Assembly (NCBI GenBank): GCA_022821805.1
Contig: JAJECX010000013.1
Location: 26,541-90,540, forward strand
Reading direction: 5' to 3'
DNA: 64,000 nt
Source of the DNA: Anaerolineae bacterium
Lineage (GTDB): Bacteria; Chloroflexota; Anaerolineae; Aggregatilineales; Phototrophicaceae
In this document: positions 8,013 to 17,127 of the stretch, one piece after another
How the letters are laid out: the number at the start of each line of letters is the position of its first letter
How positions within the stretch are numbered: position 1 is the first letter of the stretch
Made by a program: the position numbers and the translations under genes
The notes under the pieces: generated by a model
What the model was told of the DNA's origin: nothing
The model's input: only the letters and a program-made list of their open reading frames with translations
The model's database searches: none

Positions 8013-8786
8013 CTCCAATACCTTTTGACGGAATTTAGGCATGCAGGCGAGTCGTGGCGCGAGCCGGCGATCTTTTGTAATCTGCAAGGCAGCATGTTAG
8101 TTGTATGGTGGGCAGGTCGTCATACCAGCAGATGAGCATATCGGAGAATCGTCCGCATCTCGAGGAGATTCATGTCAAAGCTGTTCATAGCGTCAAGCGA
8201 GCCACCGTAGCCGAAACAATTGTAGGCAGTTCAAAGAGTTGATCATCGACGGCCAGCTAACTCCGGGACCATACAGCTAGCCGCTGTTTGACAAAGGTTG
8301 TTTGTTGTCCTTCAATCACGATTTGCCCGTCTGAACGGCAACCGCTAGCGAGAGCGAAGGCATAAGACTTGATGTAATGGCGCAGCCTCTTATGCGGCGC
8401 CATTTGTTCCACTCCCTCGCAGAGCAATATTGACGCGGCTGCATATCCCATTGCCGGACCCGGTCTTCGGGCAAGCCCAAATCATGTGACGAAAACAGAC
8501 GCTCCCTTTTGTCGTATAGTCGAAACTGATAAAGCCACTCCTGTTCTCGCTGCGTTAATCGCGTTGGACTCTAGTGGCTTTGCGCGGCTATCCCAACTCG
8601 ATTGGTGGATTCCGATACTGATCGCAGTCCGCTCGCTACGCCAACAAGACCTTTACTTTGCTTGATCTGGATCGACTGGCGACCAAATCTCGCGCTGAGA
8701 TATTGCTGCGACATTTGATTGCTAGTCTGCAGGCAATGAGCAATATCCCTCAGCCAATCAGCAAAGTTCAGAAATGAGGTGTAGAC
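8013..8786. other. Gene-poor stretch after the fructan operon
   Basis: I see no intact gene in these 774 bases. The GntR-like remnant at 8172-8280 lies here. A further open segment of about 49 codons just before 8780 (containing LLDLDRLATKSRAEILL) looks coding-like but has no start and no recognised family. The stretch has the feel of decayed genes. Confidence 0.5.
8172..8280 (+). pseudogene. Remnant of a GntR-family (FadR-type) regulator N-terminus
   Basis: From about 8174 the translation reads VKRATVAETIVG. After a one-base shift it reads FKELIIDGQLTPG. Together these reproduce the start of FadR-type GntR regulators (basic residue, TVAE-IV-Q-KELI-G-L-PG). A stop follows at 8278-8280. A possible continuation SERQ-LAR is visible near 8330-8360, after about 50 unrelated bases. 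No intact helix-turn-helix or effector domain remains. It lies directly 3' of the fructan operon and may be its former or a neighbouring regulator. Identification is by eye. Confidence 0.45.
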
Positions 8787-8984
8787 ATGAAGCGGAGCCA
8801 GCTCTGGAGCGCGAGCATCACGTTGATGATAATCATCGCCATGATCGGCGCATACAGCATCATCGGACCCGTATTTGGTCAGGAGTCCGGATCGTCCGAA
8901 GGAGGGGGCGAACATCGGGCCACATCCAGCGAAGGCGTTGGGGGCAGCGGCAGCGTGTCCGCCCATACGCTACAAATTCTCTAG
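8787..8984 (+). CDS. Small secreted Gly/Ser-rich peptide, probably truncated
   Basis: A 65-residue frame with a clear ribosome site (GAGGTG, 8776-8781) before ATG 8787. Residues 1-32 are a convincing signal peptide: KR start, a hydrophobic core with LMIIIAMIGAYSIIG, and VFGQ cleavage. The remainder is Ser/Gly/Glu-rich (ESGSSEGGGEH) and ends abruptly. From memory, larger secreted proteins with this kind of signal and acidic Gly/Ser/Glu linker occur in Chloroflexota, with a globular domain after the linker; here that domain is missing. It may be a broken gene. Function unknown. Confidence 0.4.
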   Translation: MKRSQLWSASITLMIIIAMIGAYSIIGPVFGQESGSSEGGGEHRATSSEGVGGSGSVSAHTLQIL

Positions 8985-9618
8985 ATATCCAATCTGTTCT
9001 TGCGATTCAGCGAGTGTTTGCCCGACAGATGAGCCAGCATAGCTATCGTGGTCTGCTGTCGCATTCTGCAGCGCAACAATACCGAGCGCATTTCTGTCGC
9101 GCCACCTACAGATGGAAGACCTGGGCTCACCCTCTTCGTTTAGGCAGCACACATGAAGATCACTAGGCCAGCGCTATAGGTAGGCGATGCTGCTCCGTCG
9201 ATGCCTCTTGCTGTCTATCCGCCGTGGTCATTCCCTTAGGCAACGAAACTTGAATCCTAAATCTATCTCGGATACATTTTCATGATTTTCAATTACTGCT
9301 ACAATGAAGTAGCGGATTGTTTCATTCGCGCGTAAATTAGCTTATACCAATAAAAGGAGGAGCGAGCGCCATTTCAACTCTAATGTCGGATTGTATCGGT
9401 TAAGCGCGACAGGCGGGATTAGAGCAATGTTGGTGCGATTGTCGAGCAGATCATTGCTGATCACAAGCAGAATATATTGGCGCTTGCCTCAAGGCTTCAA
9501 TCATGGATTGTGTCATGCGAAAGAGCCGGGCGGGAAGATCTGCGCGCGCAAGAATGGGCCCGGCGCAGTCCCGCTTATGCAACAGGGCAACTGACCGTGA
9601 ATTCATGATAGGTATCGA
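8985..9618. other. 634-bp stretch without a recognisable gene
   Basis: No gene is supported. A frame of about 57 codons ends at 9606 and contains GAIVEQIIADHKQNILALA, which looks coding-like but has no start codon or family. An AAAGGAGG motif at 9352-9359 is followed only by a very short frame. Consistent with decayed sequence. Confidence 0.4.
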
Positions 9619-9936
9619 GTGAAGATTCGAATTGTGAATAGAGCCCTGAGCAAAATGTCAATCGCCTTGCTGCTGGCAGTTGCCTTGCTGATCGCCATTC
9701 AGCTAAACAGCACGTCGCGTGCGGTGCGATCGTCGTTGATAGAACGCAGCGCCGCGGTTAGCGCAGAAACTGCCGCCATCCATGTTATGCCGTCGCGGTT
9801 TTCGTCCACGATCAGCATCTGTTTCCGGGGACAGCGCCTCATGATCCGGGAGCCGAGCATATTCGATTTCTACCGGGCGCGTTGCAACAAGGTAGACGGC
9901 TGGATCTCTCGTGACCATATCACGATTTTGGACTAG
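9619..9936 (+). CDS. Small membrane-anchored or secreted protein with a possible SH3-like domain
   Basis: A 105-residue frame starting at GTG 9619. Residues 1-33 hold a basic start and a hydrophobic segment (SIALLLAVALLIAIQL), so it is a signal peptide or anchor. The last 50 residues (MPSRFSS, CFRGQRLMI, then CNKVDGWISRDHITIL) have the spacing of bacterial SH3-like domains, which usually end in a G-W-V-S-x-x-Y/H-L strand. The start codon is weak (AGGT only) and no operon partner is evident. The gene is plausible but not certain. Confidence 0.4.
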   Translation: MKIRIVNRALSKMSIALLLAVALLIAIQLNSTSRAVRSSLIERSAAVSAETAAIHVMPSRFSSTISICFRGQRLMIREPSIFDFYRARCNKVDGWISRDHITILD

Positions 9937-10261
9937 ACAAGTGCGCCATTTATTCCGCGTTCTGGCATCCAAATGGGCTGCTTAGTGAGGACGTAGCAAT
10001 GATTCATTGTCATTCTACGGCTACGCCGTTACCTCGAACGCTATGTTTCCGTGTCTCCCCCTTTGATGCGGAGTTCCGTCATTGGGCAGTCCATTTGCAT
10101 GTCAGAAGCGCGCGGAAGCAAGTGAGAGCTCTCCAATCGTGCGTTGCCCGCCATTAGACTCGTTGCCAGGGAGGGTTGGCTGGACGGAGGTAGATATCCG
10201 CGGCGCGCAGGGCGGGGTTGGCAGGCGCCATTTAACGACAAGGGGAGACAGCGACTAGCAC
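9937..10261. other. 325-bp intergenic stretch
   Basis: I find no gene, RNA or convincing regulatory element, apart from an AAGGGGAG purine run at 10239-10246, about 15 bases ahead of the next start. Confidence 0.4.
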
Positions 10262-10732
10262 ATGTCAGAGTCGAGATTTCGGCTGAAACCGAAATTGAAT
10301 CAGAGAAGCGAACGCCGTGCGCGAAGGTTCCAAAGGCAAAAGTCTTACTTGATCAGATTGGCTGCGCTTCTGTTGGGCGCGATATTCATTGCTGTTTTGG
10401 TTATTTCAGAATCCAGCAGACACGTCGATTGGAGCGAAGCATGTTCTGCTTTCGAACTGAAAAGCGCAAGATCCGGAGAGCGATTCGAACCCTTCCATGT
10501 CGCGCTTACGCAAGGTCTGTACAGCAGATCCGAGCTTAGAAGACTCCGACAGACAGTTTGGCAGGATTTGCCCTTGTGCCGAGAGCTGGTTGAGTTTGCC
10601 TCACTTTCGCTGCAACTCTACAACGATCTGCTGTTGGTCGATGCCGTGCCTGAGATTGGCGACAGTGTCCTCGATCGTAAAGAATACGATCGCTGGTACA
10701 AGCTGTTTCTTCGCGTACACAAGCAGTTCTAA
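10262..10732 (+). CDS. Hypothetical single-pass membrane protein
   Basis: A 156-residue protein I do not recognise. It has a strongly basic N-terminus (about residues 5-27, many Arg/Lys). One hydrophobic helix follows near 30-48 (LAALLLGAIFIAVLVI), and then an extracytoplasmic domain of about 105 residues with two Cys (DWSEACSAF and LPLCREL) that could form a disulfide. It lies just upstream of a truncated recombinase gene and near other small exported proteins. The length and coherent topology support a real gene. The ribosome site is distant from ATG 10262, so the start is uncertain. Confidence 0.5.
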   Translation: MSESRFRLKPKLNQRSERRARRFQRQKSYLIRLAALLLGAIFIAVLVISESSRHVDWSEACSAFELKSARSGERFEPFHVALTQGLYSRSELRRLRQTVWQDLPLCRELVEFASLSLQLYNDLLLVDAVPEIGDSVLDRKEYDRWYKLFLRVHKQF

Positions 10733-10780
10733 GGCTGGGCTTGGCATGCAATCGGTTCATGAGGCAAACGATTGATCGCT

Positions 10781-11596
10781 ATGGAGCAGAATGTAATTGC
10801 AGGACCTGGGCTTGAAAAGCTCGGTAAGACAGATCCTCATAAGACGGATTTACTTCGTGATCCTTTTCCGGCTCAGGAAGAGCAAGCGGACATCAACTCT
10901 CCATTGGTCAACGCGCGCATTCTTTCCTTTCCTCAGATTACTGCGCAGCTTTTGGATGAACTCCCATCAGAAGCAAGTCGCAGGGTATACCTGAATACAT
11001 TTCAGCAGTGGGAGCAATTCGCGGACTATAATGATTTGAATGTCATGGAACTATTCTCTGACAATATCAAGAGTTTCTTGTATAGTCGCCACCTCAGCTA
11101 CAGTACGCGTCTTAGCCGTAAGTCACATATACAAAGACTTCTTAAGGTTGCGGCACACGTTGATCCGTCCTTCGGTATATACTATGTCCAACTCCGCGAT
11201 CTGAAAATTGAAGGCACAAGTGAAGACAATGCGCAAACGCTTATGATCAGCCGCGACGACAAAGGTCAAGAATCGAATATGCCTAGTCTCGACGCGTCCC
11301 CAGATACGATGAATGCGCTTAGGCTGCTGCAATTGACCCAAACAAGCGTTTCCCCTGACCATAGCATTCCTTTCAGTTTCATGTTCCCGGCGCTCAGCAC
11401 TGGCAAGTACGCTCGCTTCACGCCAGGCAAAAATGTTCGCACCAGTATCCAAACGATCCGCAACATTGTTAAGCAATCGGCCGAAAGAGCTGGGCTGGGA
11501 AAGCTGTCCTGCCTCGATCTTCGGCACACCAGCCTGCGTTTGTTTTCCAAATCCGATATCTCTCACGCCGATATTGCAAGGTCGGCAGATGGTTAG
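10781..11596 (+). CDS. Tyrosine-recombinase-like protein, truncated before the catalytic tyrosine
   Basis: A 271-residue protein. An N-terminal SAM-like core-binding region (about 60-130; ASRRVYLNTFQQWEQFADY, SRKSHIQRLLK) resembles phage-integrase DNA-binding domains. Near the C-terminus, LSCLDLRHTSLRLF matches box II (H-x-L-R-H-T) of tyrosine recombinases, with Cys in place of the first His. The frame then stops within about 20 residues, where the G-H-x3-T-x3-Y segment should follow. Box I (Arg in a GxR context) is not evident. It is therefore probably inactive or an accessory protein. ATG 10781 is preferred over TTG 10772. Located in a gene-poor, decayed stretch. Confidence 0.6.
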   Translation: MEQNVIAGPGLEKLGKTDPHKTDLLRDPFPAQEEQADINSPLVNARILSFPQITAQLLDELPSEASRRVYLNTFQQWEQFADYNDLNVMELFSDNIKSFLYSRHLSYSTRLSRKSHIQRLLKVAAHVDPSFGIYYVQLRDLKIEGTSEDNAQTLMISRDDKGQESNMPSLDASPDTMNALRLLQLTQTSVSPDHSIPFSFMFPALSTGKYARFTPGKNVRTSIQTIRNIVKQSAERAGLGKLSCLDLRHTSLRLFSKSDISHADIARSADG

Positions 11597-11618
11597 TTCA
11601 CTAAGAATGGAGATTCCC

Positions 11619-14489
11619 ATGAGAGCTTTGTCGCTGAAGAGTTGTCTAGAGATAGCAGCGTTATCTGTCCTGAAAGGCAAGGCGGATGGCCACGTGTACG
11701 TGAAGCGCTCAACGAGAAAGCGCCAGCCGGCCAGCCTCCCGATCCGTATCCTCGCGCTGCTCTGCCCGTTGATGCTTTTCGCCGCGACGCAAAGTCCTGT
11801 CGTAGCGCAGACACCCCCGCTAGCAGCGCCGACTGATTTGACGGCGAACGTCAGCGCTGAGGGCATCACCTTAAGTTGGACGGCGCCAGTCGGTACCGTA
11901 GACGGATATGAAATCTTGCGCCAAGTTCCCGCGCAAGGCGAAACCGAGCTAGCAACCTTGGAGGATAACACCGGCAGCAGCCTAAACAGCTATACCGATA
12001 CCAGCGCCACCACGCTTGGTGAACGGTATATCTATCGGGTCAAGACCATTCGCGGCGCTGACCGGAGCGAACAGTCGCAACCTGTCCAGGTAGACTTTCC
12101 CGCTACTGCGCCGCCACCCGTCACCGTAACGGTTAGCTGTGAGATTTTGGACGGCGACAACCACAACATACTTCAATGCGAAGCGAGCGCCGGCGATCGA
12201 GAAATATCATCTGCGCAATGGACCCCAAGTTTCGAGGTTCAATACGCTCAAACCACAGATCTGCCGACAGCTCACTGGGTTATCGCCGATGAATACTGCG
12301 GCCAGAGCACAGATATCGAGGTTGATGCCTCTGTTGACGATTTGACGCCGCCGACGGCTGTGACGACGATCACTCTTGAGTGCCCCCCGGCGCCGACGGA
12401 CGAACTTTCCGTAAGCTGTGAAAATCTGGTCGTAAACCAGGATCACGTCCTGAATTGCGCGTTGAGCGGCGGCGATCAAACCATTACGTCGGCTCAATGG
12501 ACCCCCGGTTTCGATAGTAATTCCGCCCAAACCACTGAGGGCGACGACGCGGCGGAAGCGACTTGGGTCATAAGCGAAGAGCAGTGCGGCCAGGCCACGA
12601 GTGTGTCGGTGGTTCCGCTGGCTGGCGAGGCGACGTTGGCGACGGTGGATACGACGATCTCGCTCCCCTGCGTCATCATTGTGGACGACAACTGCAGCCT
12701 GGCAAACGCGATCCGCTCCGCCAACGGAAATGCCCAGGTCGAAGAGAGCGGCGACAACGATGGCAATGACGATTGCGAAGCTGGGGGCGACCCGGATGCG
12801 AACTCTACCCCGCCCTACGGTGGCGACGACATCATTCTGCTGAAGCAGAATGTCACGCTTTCGGCGGATTTGCCGTCCATAACGAGCCGAATTCAGCTTG
12901 AGGGTAACGGCTACACCATCTCCGGTGATGCCAATTACCGCGTGATCATGGTCGTAGGTGGTGACCTAGGCGTCAATGATTTGACCATAACCAAAGGCCT
13001 GGCTGCGACCGTGGGCGGCGGCATCTATGTCAACAGCGGTTCATTGAACGTCAGCGACAGCGTGATAAAGGATAGCAAAGCCAACGACATCGGCGGCGGC
13101 ATCTACGCCATCGACAGCGATGTTGATATTGCCGACAGCGAATTCAGCGGAAACATGACTGTAAAGAGCCACGGCGGCGGCGTCTACTTCATCAGTTCTA
13201 CCGGCTTAAACACGCTGGACATCGTTGGCTCCACCTTCAAGAATAACATGGCTACTGAAGACGGCGGCGCATTGAAGACCGCTGGCGGCATCGCGTCCAT
13301 TAACAAGAGCACCTTTGTTGAAAACCGGGCCGACGAAGGCGGCGCGATCGAAAGCAGCCAAACCAACCTTGACATTACGAACAGCACCTTCAGCGGCAAC
13401 AGCGCCAGAGAAGGCGGCGGACTGAGTTCATTCAGCTCTTTCCTGACGCTCACTCACACGACCTGGGCTTACAATTCGGCGGATGAGCAAGGTGGCGGCA
13501 TCGCCATAATCGGCTGGACGGGCAACGTCAAGATACGAAATACCTTGATCACCGACAGCGCAAGCGGCGGCGATTGTCACAGCGGTCCCAATCCAAACAT
13601 CATTATCGATTTCACCGGCAACTTCATCCAAGATGGATCTTGCGCGCCAGAACCAGCGGAAAGTCAAGCTGCGTCGTCTGATAGCGATGAAATTACAGCG
13701 CAGGCTCAGCAAGTGGAGATTGCCGTGGCGCAATTGATCACTGACGCCGATGCCATGATTGGTCAACTCACTGGCGACCCGCCGCATCATCCGCTTCAGT
13801 GGGGAAGCCCGGCGATTGACAACGCTAATCCGATGTACTGTTTGCTCGATGATCAACCCTTTACCGATCGCCCTCAATACGGCAACTGCGACATCGGCGC
13901 GTACGAATACCCGAAACCCGCAGCTCCTCCGCCTACGCCAGAACCGCCTGATCCGCCGCCACCTGAAGATACGCCGACCCCACCGACTCCACCACCGCCG
14001 CCGCCCCCCAACATTTGCCCGGTCAGCGACTATATCACGGTGCGGTCACCTGACGATGATGTGCAATGCGCGGAGATCGACACGATCACGCTCGACAAGC
14101 ACCCGGCGCTGGAAGGGGCGAGACTTGCCATGAGGTTATGGCGGTCCACGGGCGACTGTTCGCATGTCGTCGCTAAGGGGGAAAATCTGTTTCGCTTGGC
14201 GATCCGATACGACACGACGGTGGAAGTCCTCAGACGTCACAATAATCTCGCGGATAATCTACTGTCCGTCGGTCAGCTGCTCCTGCTGCCTTCATGCGAG
14301 TCGGACGATGTTTTCTTCACTCAAGGAACGGAAGTCTGCTTCGCGCTGCCAGGCGAGACGGTCTTTATCGATACTTCTACGTCTGAACGAACGGTACATT
14401 CGCTCGAGACCTATGTAAGCGGCAGCTTGACCTGCGGCCTGATCAACCGGTCGGGCGTCGTTGTGCTGGTCGCTCGCAGTTCCAGTTAA
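11619..14489 (+). CDS. Large secreted FnIII / beta-helix / LysM surface protein
   Basis: A 956-residue exported protein. Domains in order: a long basic N-terminus with a signal peptide ending near residue 64 (ATQSPVVAQ); an FnIII domain about 68-160; two Ig-like repeats about 165-260 and 262-350, sharing SAQWTP and a CGQ motif; a CSLANAIRSAN module opening a parallel beta-helix about 352-680, with many GGG(I/V)Y and SxF(S/K)xN turns; a DIGAYE closing motif about 757-764; a proline-rich linker about 766-798; and a LysM domain about 847-894 (VAKGENLFRLAIRYDTTVEVL). LysM binds peptidoglycan or chitin-like glycans; the helix suggests adhesion or glycan contact. ATG 11619 has GGAG six bases upstream; GTG 11700 would give a more usual signal length. 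Confidence 0.85.
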   Translation: MRALSLKSCLEIAALSVLKGKADGHVYVKRSTRKRQPASLPIRILALLCPLMLFAATQSPVVAQTPPLAAPTDLTANVSAEGITLSWTAPVGTVDGYEILRQVPAQGETELATLEDNTGSSLNSYTDTSATTLGERYIYRVKTIRGADRSEQSQPVQVDFPATAPPPVTVTVSCEILDGDNHNILQCEASAGDREISSAQWTPSFEVQYAQTTDLPTAHWVIADEYCGQSTDIEVDASVDDLTPPTAVTTITLECPPAPTDELSVSCENLVVNQDHVLNCALSGGDQTITSAQWTPGFDSNSAQTTEGDDAAEATWVISEEQCGQATSVSVVPLAGEATLATVDTTISLPCVIIVDDNCSLANAIRSANGNAQVEESGDNDGNDDCEAGGDPDANSTPPYGGDDIILLKQNVTLSADLPSITSRIQLEGNGYTISGDANYRVIMVVGGDLGVNDLTITKGLAATVGGGIYVNSGSLNVSDSVIKDSKANDIGGGIYAIDSDVDIADSEFSGNMTVKSHGGGVYFISSTGLNTLDIVGSTFKNNMATEDGGALKTAGGIASINKSTFVENRADEGGAIESSQTNLDITNSTFSGNSAREGGGLSSFSSFLTLTHTTWAYNSADEQGGGIAIIGWTGNVKIRNTLITDSASGGDCHSGPNPNIIIDFTGNFIQDGSCAPEPAESQAASSDSDEITAQAQQVEIAVAQLITDADAMIGQLTGDPPHHPLQWGSPAIDNANPMYCLLDDQPFTDRPQYGNCDIGAYEYPKPAAPPPTPEPPDPPPPEDTPTPPTPPPPPPPNICPVSDYITVRSPDDDVQCAEIDTITLDKHPALEGARLAMRLWRSTGDCSHVVAKGENLFRLAIRYDTTVEVLRRHNNLADNLLSVGQLLLLPSCESDDVFFTQGTEVCFALPGETVFIDTSTSERTVHSLETYVSGSLTCGLINRSGVVVLVARSSS

Positions 14490-14508
14490 GCAAAGCCCAA
14501 GAGTAAGC

Positions 14509-14532
14509 GAGGGGGCGAGAAATCGCCCCTCT
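14509..14532 (+). terminator. Rho-independent-type terminator after the LysM protein gene
   Basis: GAGGGGGCGA pairs with TCGCCCCTC around a GAA loop, with one bulged G, followed by TTTGT. It lies 20 bases after the stop of the large surface protein. Confidence 0.55.
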
Positions 14533-14677
14533 TTGTCCAAATCGTAGCGCCATTCGCCAACCGTTGACGTAGAGATGGGCGCGCTCGGTGCATTTCCGGC
14601 TTCAGATGAGGCGGGCTACATCACCGTGGTGACCCTTAGGCGAGTCGGCTGCGATTGCGCCCTTAGGAGGAATGAGC

Positions 14678-15598
14678 ATGCGCGGAGAACTGGAGCGGGC
14701 TCTTGATCGGCTGATGGACGGTGTGCGCGCCGACTGGGCGCTGTATGTCAAATATATCGGTTCGGGCGAAGAAATCTGTGTCAATGCCGACACATTGATG
14801 GATACCATGAGCACGATCAAGATCGCGGTCCTTGTTACGCTTTATCGCAAGGTTGACATCGGTGAGCTTGATCTGGCTCAGACCTTCTCCCTTGAGACGC
14901 GCTTCAAACGATTCGGCACCGGCGTATTGCAATACATGGACGATGGCATGATTTTCACCTTGCGCGATGCCGCAACGCTAATGATCATCGAAAGCGACAA
15001 TACCGCGACCGACTACTGTTACGAGGCGATAGGCGGGCCAGACGCGGTGAACGCGACCATGCGTGAATTGGGCTTCAGCGACATTGAAGCCTTGGGGAAC
15101 TGCTTCGACTGGTTTATCGCCTTTGCCAGCGCGCTTGTCTCCACGCATGGCGAGCTCGGTCCGGCTGAGTTGTTCCGCGCCGGTTATCCCGATTTGGCGC
15201 CGGAAGAATGGATCAGCGCGCGCGACCGTTTCCACTTTGAAGAAGGCAAGCCCTTCAGTCGAGCCCGCGCCCGCGCCCTGGGCCAATTGCTGGAGATGAT
15301 TTGGAACGACAGTTGCGCCAGCTCGGAAGCCTGCGCCGAAATGCGCGGTATTTTGCACAATCAGATCTCGCGCACGCGGCTGCCGAAGTACCTGCCAGAG
15401 GCGAAGGTCGCGCATAAGACTGGCGATTTTGCTCCCTTTATCGCTAACGATGTTGGTGTCATTGAATCGCGCAATATGGCGCCGATCATCATCTGCGTGA
15501 TGATGGCGGGACATCGCGGCAATTGGGAAAACCTGGAGGACACCGTCGCTCGCATCGCCGAGAAAGTCTGGGAGTATGGAGTTTATGCCGGTCAATAA
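14678..15598 (+). CDS. Class A beta-lactamase-fold serine hydrolase
   Basis: A 306-residue protein with the penicillin-binding/class A serine motifs: STIK at 45-48 (nucleophile Ser45, Lys48), SDN at 106-108, and KTG at 247-249. The omega-loop E-x-x-L-N motif that supplies the deacylating Glu in true class A beta-lactamases is not visible, and no signal peptide is present. A role as a cytosolic serine hydrolase or DD-peptidase-like enzyme is therefore as likely as beta-lactam resistance. AGGAGG at 14665-14670 lies 7 bases before ATG 14678, better spacing than ATG 14672 (1 base). It stands alone, separated from the upstream gene by a terminator. Confidence 0.8.
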   Translation: MRGELERALDRLMDGVRADWALYVKYIGSGEEICVNADTLMDTMSTIKIAVLVTLYRKVDIGELDLAQTFSLETRFKRFGTGVLQYMDDGMIFTLRDAATLMIIESDNTATDYCYEAIGGPDAVNATMRELGFSDIEALGNCFDWFIAFASALVSTHGELGPAELFRAGYPDLAPEEWISARDRFHFEEGKPFSRARARALGQLLEMIWNDSCASSEACAEMRGILHNQISRTRLPKYLPEAKVAHKTGDFAPFIANDVGVIESRNMAPIIICVMMAGHRGNWENLEDTVARIAEKVWEYGVYAGQ

Positions 15599-16115
15599 AA
15601 CTGAAGATTCCGCTCGGGATGGGAAGACTTGAAGAATTTTTGGCGAACTAAACCTGAGTTGAAAAGCGAAGCCGGCCACGAGGTCTGATAAGCGCAATCG
15701 CTTGGGCTGGACGTGTAGCCGAAGGAATTGACGGCGCGGACGCCGCTCATCGGCGGGGAATTACCGAAGATCGCGCGTCTGGAATTGGAAACCTGCAATC
15801 TGACCGCGCATCCGTGTGAGCGGCAGATGCGCCTGCAGGTCACATGAGGCTCAAATTCAGCGTACTGAGTGTGGTCGATGCGCATTGCCACCCTTACACG
15901 CAGGCGCAACGGCAAGACATAATGTTTCTTTAGGGCCTTTCAATAGTAAGAGACCAGTTAGCAATGGTCCTATATGAAGCGCGCCTTCATTTAGCCAACT
16001 TGCATCTCGCGGGTTGCCGCTGCGGCGCGTAGGGAAACGGTAGCCAACTAGCCCGCGAAAATGGTAAAGTTTGGTATATGACCTTGAGTTGATTCTAGAT
16101 CTGAAGGAGTCAAAA
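15599..16115. other. 517-bp stretch without an intact gene
   Basis: No complete gene seen. A frame without a start, about 15720-15847 (+), encodes ELPKIARLELETCNLTA and ends at a stop. It looks like the tail of a lost gene, but I cannot assign a family. Confidence 0.4.
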
Positions 16116-16979
16116 ATGGTACGGGCTGGATTATCAAGTTTTTCGCTACATCTTCCGGATGCCTTGGGCGACCCATGGTTTGAATTGGATGAAGGACACA
16201 AGAGCGTCTCCGGGTCATTTCGGGCGACGCCCACCCTTGACCTGCTGGATTTCCCAAGCGCGGTCGCTGCGCTGGGAATCAATTGCGTCGATCTTTGCAT
16301 TCAGCATATCCCTAATATCGACGCTGGCTATCTGGAGGAATTGCGCTCGGCGTTCAAAGCGGCGGATGTGGAGTTGTATCAACTGCTGATCGATATTGGC
16401 GAGGTTGCCAGCGCCGATCCGAGCGAGCGCAGCGCTAGCATCGCGCTGACCAAGCGCTGGATGGAAATCGCGGCTGAATTGGGATCGAGCGGTGTCCGCT
16501 ATGTCCCGGGCGACATCAAGCCCAATAGCGAAAACATCAGCGCCTGCGGCGAAGCCTTCCGCGAACTCTATGACTATAGCCTGGAATGCGGCGTGGAGCC
16601 GGCTACCGAGAATTACAAAGTCTTCAACAATGAGGCCGATGACTTATTGCAGGTTCTGGATCTTGCCGATCGTGACTACGGCGTGGTCGCTGATTTCGGC
16701 AATGCGAAGGGTCCTGAGAAATACGATACCTTGTCCAAGCTGATGCCGCGGGCGACCGCCATCCACCACTGGGTGATGATCGACGACGAAGGCAGGATAA
16801 ATATGGAAGACTCCAAGCGCTGTTTGCATATGGCGCGCGATAACGATTTTGATGGACCGGTGATGCTCTTGGGCGGGCATCCTTATCATCAATACAAAGA
16901 GACGCGCGTACTGGCGGCGGCGGTTGACGAACTGCGCGGCGAAGTGCGGGCGGTATTCGGCGACGATTTCGAGGGCTGA
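16116..16979 (+). CDS. Sugar phosphate isomerase/epimerase-like TIM barrel
   Basis: A 287-residue protein of the xylose-isomerase-like AP-endonuclease-2 superfamily. Features of the fold: PSAVAALGINCVDLC at the first helix/strand, PATENYKVF (Glu of a metal site), GVVADFGNAKG (Asp), and a final helix after MLLGGHPYHQY. It is cytosolic. ATG 16116 has AAGGAG a few bases upstream; a longer frame from 16071 lacks one. It starts a rightward group with a flavin monooxygenase, an esterase and an SDR. The reaction is unknown; family members isomerise or epimerise sugars, inositols or keto-sugar derivatives. Confidence 0.82.
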   Translation: MVRAGLSSFSLHLPDALGDPWFELDEGHKSVSGSFRATPTLDLLDFPSAVAALGINCVDLCIQHIPNIDAGYLEELRSAFKAADVELYQLLIDIGEVASADPSERSASIALTKRWMEIAAELGSSGVRYVPGDIKPNSENISACGEAFRELYDYSLECGVEPATENYKVFNNEADDLLQVLDLADRDYGVVADFGNAKGPEKYDTLSKLMPRATAIHHWVMIDDEGRINMEDSKRCLHMARDNDFDGPVMLLGGHPYHQYKETRVLAAAVDELRGEVRAVFGDDFEG

Positions 16980-17127
16980 GTAAAGCCGACGTGCCGAGTA
17001 CAGGCGAGCGCTGAACCTACAAGTCGCGCGGGCAGCGCTTATCATATTTTTCCGCGAGCCAATCAAGGGGCGGACGGCGCGTCCTTGGAGGCGCGCTAGA
17101 GCATTGAGCCTATTGGGAAATACAGGT

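Noticed and set aside
10470..10500. A GATTCGAACCC sequence suggesting a tRNA T-arm on the minus strand
   Set aside because: The flanking bases do not form the T stem, no acceptor or anticodon arm is found, and it lies inside a plausible coding frame.
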